Shown here piece after piece: positions 53,413-62,759 of a DNA stretch of 64,000 nt. Numbering within the stretch: position 1 is the stretch's first letter; every line of letters starts with the position of its first letter. The stretch comes from Metallosphaera tengchongensis (GTDB lineage Archaea > Thermoproteota > Thermoprotei_A > Sulfolobales > Sulfolobaceae), in the NCBI RefSeq assembly GCF_013343295.1, contig NZ_CP049074.1:2027501-2091500 (forward strand). Direction: 5' to 3'. A model generated the notes under the pieces. It was not told where the DNA came from, made no database searches, and saw nothing but the letters and a program-made list of their open reading frames with translations. Position numbers and translations under genes: made by a program.

Positions 53413-53741
53413 GAGAAGAAACTGCTCTCCGTTAACTTAAGGGGCGAGTTAGTCCTTTCATTTACCTTGCTGATCCGTTTAACCCCTAAGGGTTCCTCCA
53501 GTCACCATATGGAAAGTTGAGGCCCTCTCCCCTCTTGAAAAGTTACCTTAAGTGCCCTTTTCCTCCTCGTCCCAAAACAGGGTAAAGTGGAGACGATTTG
53601 TAAAGGTATAGATCCAGGAAGGTCGGGAACACCTTTCTCAATGTAGGGGAGTAAGGGGACGTGAGACCTCGAGTAAAACCTTAATAACTGAACCGCTCAC
53701 TCTCTCTGGTTTCAAGCTCTATACTCTTGGAGGTGCTCTGC
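53413..53741 (+). other. Intergenic region between hemerythrin 2 and the flavoprotein
   Basis: This is about 330 bp with no gene recognised. It ends in the SD-like GGAGGTG (53729-53735) that selects the next start. Confidence 0.4.
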
Positions 53742-54896
53742 TTGAAGAAAGTCGTTATATTGGGAGCTGGATACGGTGGTCTAACTGTAGCCCACAGGCT
53801 GAGGGACTACTTCAGACCTGAGGAGATGGACGTGACAGTAATATCCAGGGAAAGGACAGTCTATGAGAACACGATATTCCCAGCACTCCTCACTGACGAC
53901 GTGAGGGAGGATGAGACTAGGTTTGACGCAATGGAGACCATGGGACGAAGGGGTAACCACTTCGTGGAAGCTGAAGTGGAGGAAATCCTAACTGAGTCAA
54001 ATGAGGTCCGTACTAGTAAGGGGACTTTCGACTACGACTATCTGGTAGTTGCACTCGGAGGGGCGTACGAGGAGAACTTCTCTAGTATCCCTGGGAGCGA
54101 GCACGCGTTCATGCACCATCCCCTCACGCATTTCCTGAGGATAAAGGAAAGGTTACTCTCCATGGACGAGGTCAACGCCGTTATCGGTAACTCTACGGGG
54201 AGCCCCATAGAAGGGCCATCGTACCAGTTGGCGCTGATTATCATGCACCAGATAAGGTCGAGGGGGATCAAGGGGAGCGTCACGTTAGTGACCCAAAGTC
54301 CAAAGGGGGTCTTCGGCATGATACCTTCACCAGGAGTCTCTGAGGCTGCGAACAGACTCTTCATGGAACAGGGGATAAACCTCGTAATGGGGGACTCCCT
54401 GGTGGAGGCTAGAAGAGATAAGGTCATCACAAAGAATGGTAGAGAGGTGGAGAGCAACTTAACGTCAATTCTCCCGAAACTCTCAGCCCCTAAAGTAGTC
54501 AGAGATGCCCTACCCGTTAACAAGGACGGATACGTGGACGTGGAACTACCTTCGTTCAGGGTCAAGGGCCTTCAAAACGTCTTCGCGGTGGGGGATCTGG
54601 CTCAAGGGATGGTACAAGCTAGGACTGCGAGGGGTGCTATGATTGCAGGTGAAAACGTAGCTTCCACGCTGGGGAAGGAACTGAAGGGAATCCAGAGGCC
54701 TCTATACAGACAGGGAGTCCTATGTGTTTTTCACGGAGGGGGGATAGCCGGTATGCTTAGGTTTGACGTAGACGAGAGACCTAGGGTGAACTTCGTGGTG
54801 AGTCCTATCTTCACTAAACTGAAAATAATCTACAGTAGGCTCCTGGTGAGGTCAGGGTTTAACGTACCGTACCACGCCGCACCGACGTTCGCGTGA
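53742..54896 (+). CDS. NDH-2/sulfide:quinone-reductase-like FAD oxidoreductase
   Basis: The protein has about 384 residues. The start is TTG 53742 (MKKVVILGAGYGGL), six bases after a strong GGAGGTG ribosome-binding site. The first FAD motif is VVILGAGYGGLTVAHRL, then YDYLVVALGGAYEE and the second FAD motif NVFAVGDLAQGMVQARTARGA. The central segment NSTGSPIEGPSYQLAL recalls SQR. The redox-active Cys pair of true SQR is not seen, as the only Cys near the C-terminus is VLCVFHGG. It thus fits NDH-2 or an SQR-like protein of unknown substrate, feeding electrons to quinone. The tail (SPIFTKLKIIYSRLLV) could bind the membrane. Confidence 0.82.
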   Translation: MKKVVILGAGYGGLTVAHRLRDYFRPEEMDVTVISRERTVYENTIFPALLTDDVREDETRFDAMETMGRRGNHFVEAEVEEILTESNEVRTSKGTFDYDYLVVALGGAYEENFSSIPGSEHAFMHHPLTHFLRIKERLLSMDEVNAVIGNSTGSPIEGPSYQLALIIMHQIRSRGIKGSVTLVTQSPKGVFGMIPSPGVSEAANRLFMEQGINLVMGDSLVEARRDKVITKNGREVESNLTSILPKLSAPKVVRDALPVNKDGYVDVELPSFRVKGLQNVFAVGDLAQGMVQARTARGAMIAGENVASTLGKELKGIQRPLYRQGVLCVFHGGGIAGMLRFDVDERPRVNFVVSPIFTKLKIIYSRLLVRSGFNVPYHAAPTFA

Positions 54897-54935
54897 AGGG
54901 AGTTGTCTGTACGTGTTTGCTGACGAGAAAATGAG

Positions 54936-55333
54936 GTTTAGGTTTCATCGGGTCTCATATAGCTTGATATCAATAAACTCTTGTCAGGAGGGTCTAGCGG
55001 GTCTTCCTTCATCCTCCTCTGCCCCAAGGGGTGACCCCGACCCACCTAGATTGGGTACCGTCTAAATGGGAACCCTCACATTCTCAGGTAGATGTTCAAT
55101 GACGCGTTCAACTGCCTGTCTAGCTTGAGACCACACCTCTCACAGACGAAGGTCTTACCAACCTTTCGGGATATGGACCCACTTCTGGGGCAAGACCTTG
55201 AGGTTAAGTGTGGGTTGACCTCAAGGACGCTAGAACCGTGTAGAATAGCCTTGTACTTGAGTACCTTGTGTATACTCCTCCACACGGTCCTAGAGATCTT
55301 CCTAGACAGCTTACCGCTAGCGTTCTTAAACAT
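54936..55333 (-). pseudogene. 3' fragment of an IS607-type TnpB gene with element right end
   Basis: On the minus strand the 85-residue frame MFKNASGKLSRKISRTVWRS... matches the last part of the TnpB at 2192-3391. In the zinc finger the second Cys is lost (CPRSG instead of CPRCG). The element end reads GATGAAACCTAAAC at about 54948-54936. Homology stops abruptly at 55333, so the 5' part of the element has been deleted. Confidence 0.82.
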
Positions 55334-55559
55334 ACTATTTTCTAGAGTCTCACAAGTTCCCTTGTCTCCTTCAGCAGGTTATTTGGGCATGCTCCCCCTC
55401 AACCGTGAGGGGACATATCGTATACCCTTTTTATACTTTGAGACAAGAGACTAGATGGGCGGTGTGGGATTTTAATTAACCTTTTCTCTGATTTCGATCC
55501 CGCCACCGTTCTTAACCCCTCTGTTCACAATATGAATATCAAAGACGTGTTTAGAAAAC

Positions 55560-55591
55560 GTGACCCTGCCTTGAAGGGCGAAGCTTTTCTC
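55560..55591 (+). repeat. IS605-like end hairpin (type B variant)
   Basis: GTGACCCTGCCTTGAAGGGCG followed by AAGCTTTTCTC. It is a short stem-loop just ahead of the promoter of the large thermopsin gene (TATA-like GTATATATAG at 55606-55615). Confidence 0.4.
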
Positions 55592-55637
55592 AATTTGCGA
55601 AGAAAGTATATATAGAGGGACTTCTGTTCTCTTTAAC

Positions 55638-58600
55638 ATGAGTAGAAATGCTATAACTTTACTCCTACTATTCTTCACCTTTTTATCAATAACCAACTTT
55701 ATTCCGACGGGATCCGTTCACCACCCTTTAAACGTCCACGGCTTTAACAACTTCTTTCCGCCCTCCAGACCTAACGCAACCTTGGCTGGAAAGTACTTCC
55801 CTGGAGGAGTTAGCGTGTATAACTACTACAGTAGTGAGCCTGCCCCAATGGGGATAGCTGACTACGGTATTGGCCCCAACGGCCCCTTCATTAGGACTAC
55901 TACCCAGTTCGAGGGAAAGGTAACGATTTACAACCTCTCCGCAGTTTCCAGCTTCAACACGCCATGGGTAACCTTCCAGCTCAACGTAGTACTCAACTAC
56001 CAGTATAACGGAAACACCTACGCGCTTTGGGCACAAGACGTCGCCTGGTATAATACGTTTAATCACACCGTGACTTTTGAGGATAACGTCTGGAACATGA
56101 CCGCCCCTCTTGCCAACGTTACGGGGGTCGTGGGGAATGGGGGAATCTATAACTCCAACTCCTCTACCTACTACGCCTATGGGGCGAACAACCTCCCGGG
56201 GAGCTATTACCAACTACCTCTACCTGGTACCTTCTACCTCCTAGTCAACGTTAGCGTCAACTCCTTGGGTCAGCCGGTCATATACTTCTGGTACAACGAT
56301 GGTTTTAACTGGGTGGAGTACGACGCGGTAACTGTTGCAAACGTGCGCTTGGCGTCAAACGTCTACTTCATGGTTAACGGTTTCCAGTACACGGGGGACG
56401 GACATTATTATGACGCGGAACTAGTGATGGGCGGCCCAGGGAGTGGCTCCTCTGCCTATATCTTCTCCTCCTCCACGTATTTGTCCCTCTTCTACTGGAA
56501 CGGACACAATTTCCAGGGGGTAGCGAACGCCTACAACTTCGGCTCGGACACTGCGGAGACCGTATCTCACGTAATCGACAATAATTACTACTACCTGTTC
56601 TCAGGTGAGTTGCTCGCAGGGGTCACTGCAGGGAATGGTACTCTAGGTAACCTGTGGGAGTCCAACACGGTCTCGACGTTGACAGTGACGACAGGAGTCC
56701 AGGACGGTTACGTACTAGTGTACAACGATACCTACCCCTACTCACCTAGTTACGAGGGCGATGCCATCCCCTTCGTCAACGGTTCGGCCACCTTGACTCT
56801 ATTCCCCACGAACTACGCAATCCTAGTCTACAACTCCCTGGGACAGCTGATAGGAGAAGCTAACGATGTCCTTTACCAAGGTGAGGTAACCTCAACCCCA
56901 GTGACTCAGTTCTCCCTGAGCGCCCCAGTGGTCCTCACTGAGAACAGCTTCTCCTTCTCTATACCCTTGACCATATACGCCTACGGTAGCGTAAGCCTGT
57001 CCGTAGTAGCACCCCCTGGGGTCTCTTATACATCCCCTACCCAGACATCAATAAACGGAGTGTCCACGGAGTACCTGGATGTGACGGTACCTGGCACTGG
57101 GACTTACAACCTCACGATAATCGCTTCTCTCTTCCCAGGGTTCTCTGTCGAGAGGACCGTGGAAGTTGTGACTGGTCCGCCTACAGCTCTCGTGAAGTTC
57201 TCTTATCAAGTTATGGGCCTGTCTCCTCCTACCTCTCCCACTGTCACTCTCGAGTTCCCCAACGGGACTATCATGAATTTTGTAATGCCCATTTCACTTA
57301 CTGTCCCCGTAGGTACCACCTACTCCATACAGCAGATAATTGGGACATCTCAGGGAATTAGGTGGGCGCTGCCGTCGATGGTTCAGGGTTCTATAAACGG
57401 TGACAGTTCGATTGAAGCGACGTATTACGAGCAGTTCTTGACGACGTTCAACTTCGAGGTGCAAGGGGGCCAGGGCTACGGCAACCCCACTGTTGGTTAC
57501 AACTATTTTGGTGGGGAGAACCATGTCACGGCACCTGCTACAGTGTGGGTCGACTATAACTCTCCCTACTCTTACAGTCAGACCTTGCCTAACTCCAACT
57601 CCCAGGAGAGGTGGATATCATACAACTACAGCGGGGTAGTCTCCTCCCCAAAGCCGGTCACTGTGCTCTACAACTACGAGTTATACGTTAACGTCATCTC
57701 CCCAATACCTGTGTACGCCCTGGTCAACGGTAGTAACGTGACGCTGTCCTCAGGATGGTACGTAGAAGGGACCTCCATTAACGTGGAGAACTTGGTGTAC
57801 TACGTTAACAACGTGGAGAGGTACGTCATTGCGTCAGTGTCCCCTTCAGGGGAAACAACCGTTAACTCACCGCTCTCCCTAACCGTGAATACCTTGAAGC
57901 AGTACTTCCTCACCGTGGACTCGTCAATACCTGTGTACGCCCTGGTCAACGGTAGTAACGTGACGCTGTCCTCAGGATGGTACAACTCGGGGACGAGGAT
58001 AGAGGTGGAGAACTTGAGCTACTACCCCTCCCAAGGGGAAAGGGAGGTCATAGTGCAGTTGTCCCCATCTTCCCTGACCCTCACCTCCCCAGACGTCGTG
58101 AAAGTCAAGGCGATTACCCAGTATTACGTCAACTTGACCTCAGACGTCCCAGTGTACGCTCTTGTAAACGGCAGTAACACCACGCTGAAGCCGGGATGGT
58201 ACAACAAGGGTACCTCCATCCAAGTGGAGAACATCACCTACTATCCCACCGCGGATACTAGGTACGTTATGGTGTCGGTGTTGCCATCTGAGTCAATGAC
58301 GCTAAACGGCCCCTCAAACGTGTTTGTAAACACCCTGAAGCAGTACTTCCTCACCGTGGACTCGTCAATACCTGTGTACGCCCTGGTCAACGGTAGTAAC
58401 GTAACGCTCACCTCAGGATGGTACAACTCGGGGACGAGGATAGAGGTGGAGAACTTGAGCTACTACGTGAGCTCCCAGGAGAGGTACTTGCCAACCTCCA
58501 TATCTCCAACCAGCTTTACCGTGGGATCTCCATCCTCCGTGAGCGTCTCAGCAGTCAAGCAGTACCTAGTGACTATAAACGGAATCTCGTCCTGGTACGA

Positions 58601-58838
58601 CCAGGGCTCTACAGTGACATTAAACGCTGCTGTCCCAATCTACGAAGTGGGTAAGTTCGTGGGTACTGACAACGTATCCCCAGGATCGACCCTGGTAGTG
58701 AACGGACCAATAGAGGAAACGCTCGTGGAGTCCCCCAACTACGGGTTCTTAGGCTCTGTAGGTGCTGTAGTTGTAGTAGTAGCTGTAGCAGGGGTACTTT
58801 TGACCAAGAAGAAGCCAGGTAAGTCAGGCAACACCTGA
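55638..58838 (+). CDS. Large thermopsin-family (peptidase A5) surface protein with four C-terminal repeats
   Basis: The protein has 1066 residues. After a signal peptide (ITLLLLFFTFLSITNFIPTG) comes the thermopsin domain (about 45-340): PAPMGIADYGIGPNGPFIRT, LWAQDVAWYN, GHYYDAELVMGGPGSGS and YNFGSDTAETVSHV. A middle beta region (350-680) follows, then four tandem units of about 74 residues, each with PVYALVNGSNVTL, GWYNSGTRIEVENL and SYY. They recall PEGA-type domains and are followed by a final helix (GFLGSVGAVVVVVAVAGVLL) with a basic end. It is an acid protease anchored to the cell surface, with the repeats acting as a stalk. Leaderless promoter 25 nt upstream. Confidence 0.88.
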   Translation: MSRNAITLLLLFFTFLSITNFIPTGSVHHPLNVHGFNNFFPPSRPNATLAGKYFPGGVSVYNYYSSEPAPMGIADYGIGPNGPFIRTTTQFEGKVTIYNLSAVSSFNTPWVTFQLNVVLNYQYNGNTYALWAQDVAWYNTFNHTVTFEDNVWNMTAPLANVTGVVGNGGIYNSNSSTYYAYGANNLPGSYYQLPLPGTFYLLVNVSVNSLGQPVIYFWYNDGFNWVEYDAVTVANVRLASNVYFMVNGFQYTGDGHYYDAELVMGGPGSGSSAYIFSSSTYLSLFYWNGHNFQGVANAYNFGSDTAETVSHVIDNNYYYLFSGELLAGVTAGNGTLGNLWESNTVSTLTVTTGVQDGYVLVYNDTYPYSPSYEGDAIPFVNGSATLTLFPTNYAILVYNSLGQLIGEANDVLYQGEVTSTPVTQFSLSAPVVLTENSFSFSIPLTIYAYGSVSLSVVAPPGVSYTSPTQTSINGVSTEYLDVTVPGTGTYNLTIIASLFPGFSVERTVEVVTGPPTALVKFSYQVMGLSPPTSPTVTLEFPNGTIMNFVMPISLTVPVGTTYSIQQIIGTSQGIRWALPSMVQGSINGDSSIEATYYEQFLTTFNFEVQGGQGYGNPTVGYNYFGGENHVTAPATVWVDYNSPYSYSQTLPNSNSQERWISYNYSGVVSSPKPVTVLYNYELYVNVISPIPVYALVNGSNVTLSSGWYVEGTSINVENLVYYVNNVERYVIASVSPSGETTVNSPLSLTVNTLKQYFLTVDSSIPVYALVNGSNVTLSSGWYNSGTRIEVENLSYYPSQGEREVIVQLSPSSLTLTSPDVVKVKAITQYYVNLTSDVPVYALVNGSNTTLKPGWYNKGTSIQVENITYYPTADTRYVMVSVLPSESMTLNGPSNVFVNTLKQYFLTVDSSIPVYALVNGSNVTLTSGWYNSGTRIEVENLSYYVSSQERYLPTSISPTSFTVGSPSSVSVSAVKQYLVTINGISSWYDQGSTVTLNAAVPIYEVGKFVGTDNVSPGSTLVVNGPIEETLVESPNYGFLGSVGAVVVVVAVAGVLLTKKKPGKSGNT
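57685..58560 (+). repeat. Four tandem intragenic repeats of about 222 bp
   Basis: Units begin at about 57685, 57897, 58121 and 58339. Units 2 and 4 share a nearly identical 125-bp block (from GCAGTACTTCCTCACCGTGG to GAGAACTTGAGCTACTAC) while unit 3 is diverged. That pattern suggests recent duplication or gene conversion between non-adjacent units. Confidence 0.75.
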
Positions 58839-59505
58839 CGAAAGGTCTTTTGCCCTTATGGACTTAGCACGTTTAAACGGACTTTTTCCCCCTGGTCCTC
58901 CAGAAAGATAGTTTAAAACTCGGAGCTTTTTACAGTCAAGGTCACTCTAGCATAGAGTATCACTTCCTTTTTACTATGCCATTAACCTCTCAACGTTCTC
59001 TTCCTCGGACCTCGATCTACAACTCTCTAGGACTACTGGCTTCGCCTTACCTGTTTGACGAAGGTCCATAGTGTTGTGTAGGACATTCCCAGCCTATCGA
59101 TACCTCCTTTGGTCTCAGCATCGTATAAGATATTGATATGTAGTTATGTAAACTATATTCCTACTCAAAGTGTTGGCAACGGGAGATCCTTGATTGCCCA
59201 AAGCTTCCTACTAATCCGGCGTCATTATAAGCACATGTAAGAGATGTAGTAAACTACCGAGCATGTTTTCGTCCTTGAGGTCCCATGAAATACAGAGTAA
59301 GTGTATAATAAGCTTGGATCTCTATTGTAATAGGATAACGATAAGCTTCTCCCTTTACGTGGGTAGGACGTAAGTTAATATCTGACTTTCACACCGCGAA
59401 GCCTTCCTTACTTCGCAAACAGCGATTTTTTATTTACAAAACTTCCTTCTTTTTTATGTCTATACTTCTCTATATCAATCCATAGCCATAGATCATTTAT
59501 GTCAT
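58839..59505 (+). other. Gene-free region between the thermopsin and the nuclease-like gene
   Basis: This is about 670 bp with no readable gene. Near 59383-59420 a GACTTTCACACCGCGAAGCC motif with an inverted CTTCGC follows, perhaps a decayed relative of the hairpin family. The AT content rises toward the right end. Confidence 0.4.
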
Positions 59506-60414
59506 TTGTGCTTAAATTTTACTTTTCCTATAACAGAATGGGTAACTTTGAGTCTTACTTCTATCATTAAAGCTGGTTTTGCAAATGTCATAGTTGAAGT
59601 TATTCCGATCCCGAAAGACTACTTTCAAGGCTCTAAGAATTGCATAGCCAAACCTAAGACTAAAAATTACTCTACAGTGGGTACAGCTTTTGATTACCTC
59701 TTAAGGTCCTACCTTAAATATCTTCACCCTGACGCTGAGGAGGTCTCAATAATAGGATTAACTAGCCTAAAGTTTGTAGAAAACAGAATAGATCAATTTG
59801 GAAAAATAAAATTAGAAAATAAAATGCTGGACAAAGATGATCTGAGATCAATAAAAAGAGTAGTGAAAGAATATCTTAAGGAAAAAAAGGAATACTTGGC
59901 TCAAGGTAAATTAACTAAGCGGTACGCGGAGCTAACCATGAAGTTCGCTAGACTTGACTCAATATATAGGGCAGGTATATATGAAGACGTAGATGCGCCA
60001 GTAGAAGAAGGTGATGTGGACGACCTTATAAATCTGTACAGTATAGTCCCAGATGAATTAAAGAACTTTAGTGGAAAATACTTGTTAAATCCACACTTTA
60101 GGGACGTATCTGATCTAGTTAGGGGAGCAGACGTGGACTTAATAATGGGGAATACAATGATAGACATAAAGACAACTAAGGGAATGGAATTAGACAAATA
60201 CACCTGGTCTCAACTAGTAGGTTATTTAATGTTAGCTGACGAGGTTAGGTCAAGGTATAGCGATTTTCCTTATATAGAAAATATTGGAATATATTATAGT
60301 AGGTATGGTAAGCTTTGGACTATTGGGGCTGATTATGTGAGAGGTAACTCACATTACGAAGAGGTGAAGAATCAACTTCTTTCATATAATAAAAAATCTA
60401 GCCTTCATAGTTAA
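59506..60414 (+). CDS. PD-(D/E)XK nuclease-like protein (RecB/Cas4-type core)
   Basis: The protein has about 302 residues from TTG 59506. No better initiator was found. The C-terminal part holds GADVDLIMGNTMIDIKTTKG, with D, then D-x-K in a strand, followed by YTWSQLVGYLMLADEV. This is the arrangement of RecB/Cas4-like nucleases (D, D/E-x-K, then a Q-x-x-x-Y helix). The N-terminal part is helical with GTAFDYLLRSYLKYLHPD. Codon use is strongly AT-rich, unlike flanking genes, so it is probably acquired. A function in DNA repair or defence is plausible. I cannot name a family. Confidence 0.62.
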   Translation: MCLNFTFPITEWVTLSLTSIIKAGFANVIVEVIPIPKDYFQGSKNCIAKPKTKNYSTVGTAFDYLLRSYLKYLHPDAEEVSIIGLTSLKFVENRIDQFGKIKLENKMLDKDDLRSIKRVVKEYLKEKKEYLAQGKLTKRYAELTMKFARLDSIYRAGIYEDVDAPVEEGDVDDLINLYSIVPDELKNFSGKYLLNPHFRDVSDLVRGADVDLIMGNTMIDIKTTKGMELDKYTWSQLVGYLMLADEVRSRYSDFPYIENIGIYYSRYGKLWTIGADYVRGNSHYEEVKNQLLSYNKKSSLHS

Positions 60415-61249
60415 ATTTCTATTAAGAAACTATTTCATTAATTTTATTGTCCTTACTCTTCTACCTTCATAGCTGGTGATAGGTATAGTTTGCTGAGACC
60501 AGTTATCCTGACTTGTAATAGGTCTATATTGGATTCTAGGTCCTCCCGTCCAAAGGGGTACCTCCCAACAATATAATAAGCCTTTTTGTACCTGCTCTAA
60601 TGGTAGAAAATGTTGGCGATTGCTTATCTGATGAGATCTCTGCTCGGGTGTTCGTGATAAGGGTTAAAGTAATGTCCTTATCTATTAAACTGGATACGTA
60701 GGTCCGTTGTTTTTAAGCTTCAAGGAGTCCCATTGAGAACCTAGTTCTTTAGGCCTAAGTCCCAGTACTTGATATTGAATTTCAGTAAAACGACATTGTA
60801 TGGCAAACGGTTAAAGCGCATAGAGAAACATTTAATTATACGACGAAATATTATAATTAATGGTTAGGAAAAAACAGAATATTGTATGAAGTTGATTCAG
60901 GGATTGGATAAATTAAGTCCTTTAAGGGCAGGCTATTTCATGGACTGCACCGAATTACTAAAGGGTAATAAATAGCTCTTCTGCTGTGATCTCTCGAACG
61001 TCTTAGGGTCAACCCTCGTCAAGTACTTAACTAAATCTGTATTTCATTTTAACTTATAGATTTCGAGTGTATTGTGCAAGAAAATTTTCGTCTTCTTGAA
61101 CTCCATGCTCGCTAGTTTTAAACTCTTAACCTCTTGCAAAGACCTTCAAATTCAACCTAGACTTATGCCTTATCGTACATCTTTTTCCCTCCAATTTTTC
61201 AACCATTTAATGTTACGTAAACATAAAGACCGCTCGTAAGGCATGAAGA
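60415..61249 (+). other. Gene-free AT-rich region after the nuclease-like gene
   Basis: This is about 835 bp with no readable protein. The first 30 bp after the stop are T/A-rich and may terminate transcription. Confidence 0.45.
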
Positions 61250-62050
61250 ATAATGCTAAACTCATAATGCCTAGAATAAAAATACTCAACATTAACTCTC
61301 GTCGACGAGTAAATGCTCCTTCAACTTATTCAACTCTGCTGTCTTCTGGAAATAGAGGTTAGTCGCTCTCTACTGTAGGACCACGGTAAAAGAGAATAGT
61401 ATCGTCTTCCACGGTAATAATAGCAAACGTATTGATGCTACCATCAACATGGCTGGACCCGTTGTCGGTAAAGACGACGAAAAGTACGTTAGAGCATCAA
61501 CTCGTTTAGAGGACGCCCACTACTACCGGTCACAAGTTGAGTCCCTACAGAAGGAGAATGAGAAGAGATGGAAATAGAACAGAATACTACGCAGGATAAG
61601 GTCGTACTACAAGAGAGCTGGGGACGTCCTAGAGGATTCCGCAAAAAAAGGTAGGTAAGTGGGTTGAGGTAGCTTACTCATTAAACGTCTCCGCCATCTT
61701 CCTTGACCACATCAACAACCCCATTGAGAGAGTGAAGAAGTTGCCCTCTGGGTTTAAGGATGGACTTTACCTCATGCAGTACCGTAGACCGCAGTACTGG
61801 ATTGAATCGCAAGCAAAGGACCTCGGACTCAAGGTAGTCTACGTTGACCCTCATTACTTCTCTACTCATTGACCTAAATGCGGTAATAACTATGAATTTA
61901 CATCAGAGGGGTTCTCTTCCTCTCTACTGCCTTCATATGGGAGATCTAACTCCGAATCGATGAGGAGAACTCTCCATTGTGGGGAGGAGGTCACGATTGT
62001 TACTGACTGCCCCGCTGCGAGGCGCTTTAAAGAAAGAGGATAGTGAAATA
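61250..62050 (+). pseudogene. Decayed IS605-type TnpB
   Basis: In shifting frames on the plus strand one can read VESLQKENEKRW, then SYYKRAGDVLED, then VEVAYSLNVSAIFLDHINN (RuvC motif with Glu replaced), KKLPSGFKDGLYLMQYRR, YWIESQAKDLGLKVVYVDPH and the first zinc-finger half (PKCGN) after a stop. These are characteristic IS605/IS1341 TnpB segments. At least four frame breaks make it dead. I see no intact ends. Confidence 0.7.
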
Positions 62051-62759
62051 AAGGGACGCTTTAGGACCACACAGCCCTACTAGAGTGGGGAAGTGAGCAC
62101 GATTTAGAATAAAATTGAATTTTATAGAGGTGGACGGGAGTGTCTTTACATGCCTAAAAGGACCAGAAGTCCTAACGCGGATCTCTTAATATCACACCTA
62201 CGAGCTTAAGCGCTCGACCTTGTCATACCGAGTCTGTTTCAGACTGACGTGAAGACCCCAATGGAGGGGTTTTGGGCCTCCTGGAGGTTGACGCGAGGCA
62301 TCATAGATTTCCTTCACTGTTCCCAATGCTAGCCAAGCCCTTATAGCGCGACGTAATGATACTGAGGATAGACCCGACCTAGTTGAGGCCTCCATAGCGA
62401 TAACAGGTGGTTAAAGGGCCTTTAACTTCGGAGGAAAGGCATCACGACCGAGTGGACCAAATCGAGACTAGTGGATATCCATCCCAAGGCTAAGTACTGG
62501 GAAGGCTTAGGAGAGACCCTTCCACTCCACTAACGCAAACGTTGCTATTCCAGCACAGATTGATGTCAGACTTCCCCGCCATGGCGAGGCTTGTCCTCCC
62601 TTACTCACTTTTAATTTCCTATTTTCAACCCTTGAAAGACGACCAAGTCCTTGAGTAGCTCACGTTTACCTTTTAGGTCTCTCCTTCCTGACCACCAACC
62701 AATCAGACACATCGACTCCCCCAATGAAAGTTTTTAAATCCTCGGGCCGAGCAGACCCT
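62051..62759 (+). other. Gene-free region before the last surface protein
   Basis: This is about 700 bp without gene. It includes a type B hairpin (62565-62606), and at its end the TATA box AGTTTTTAAATC (62729-62740) of the next gene. Confidence 0.45.
62565..62606 (+). repeat. IS605-like right-end hairpin (type B variant)
   Basis: GTCAGACTTCCCCGCCATGGCGAGGC followed by TTGTCCTCCCTTACTC: the outer parts match 7739-7786, the loop is shortened. Confidence 0.5.
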
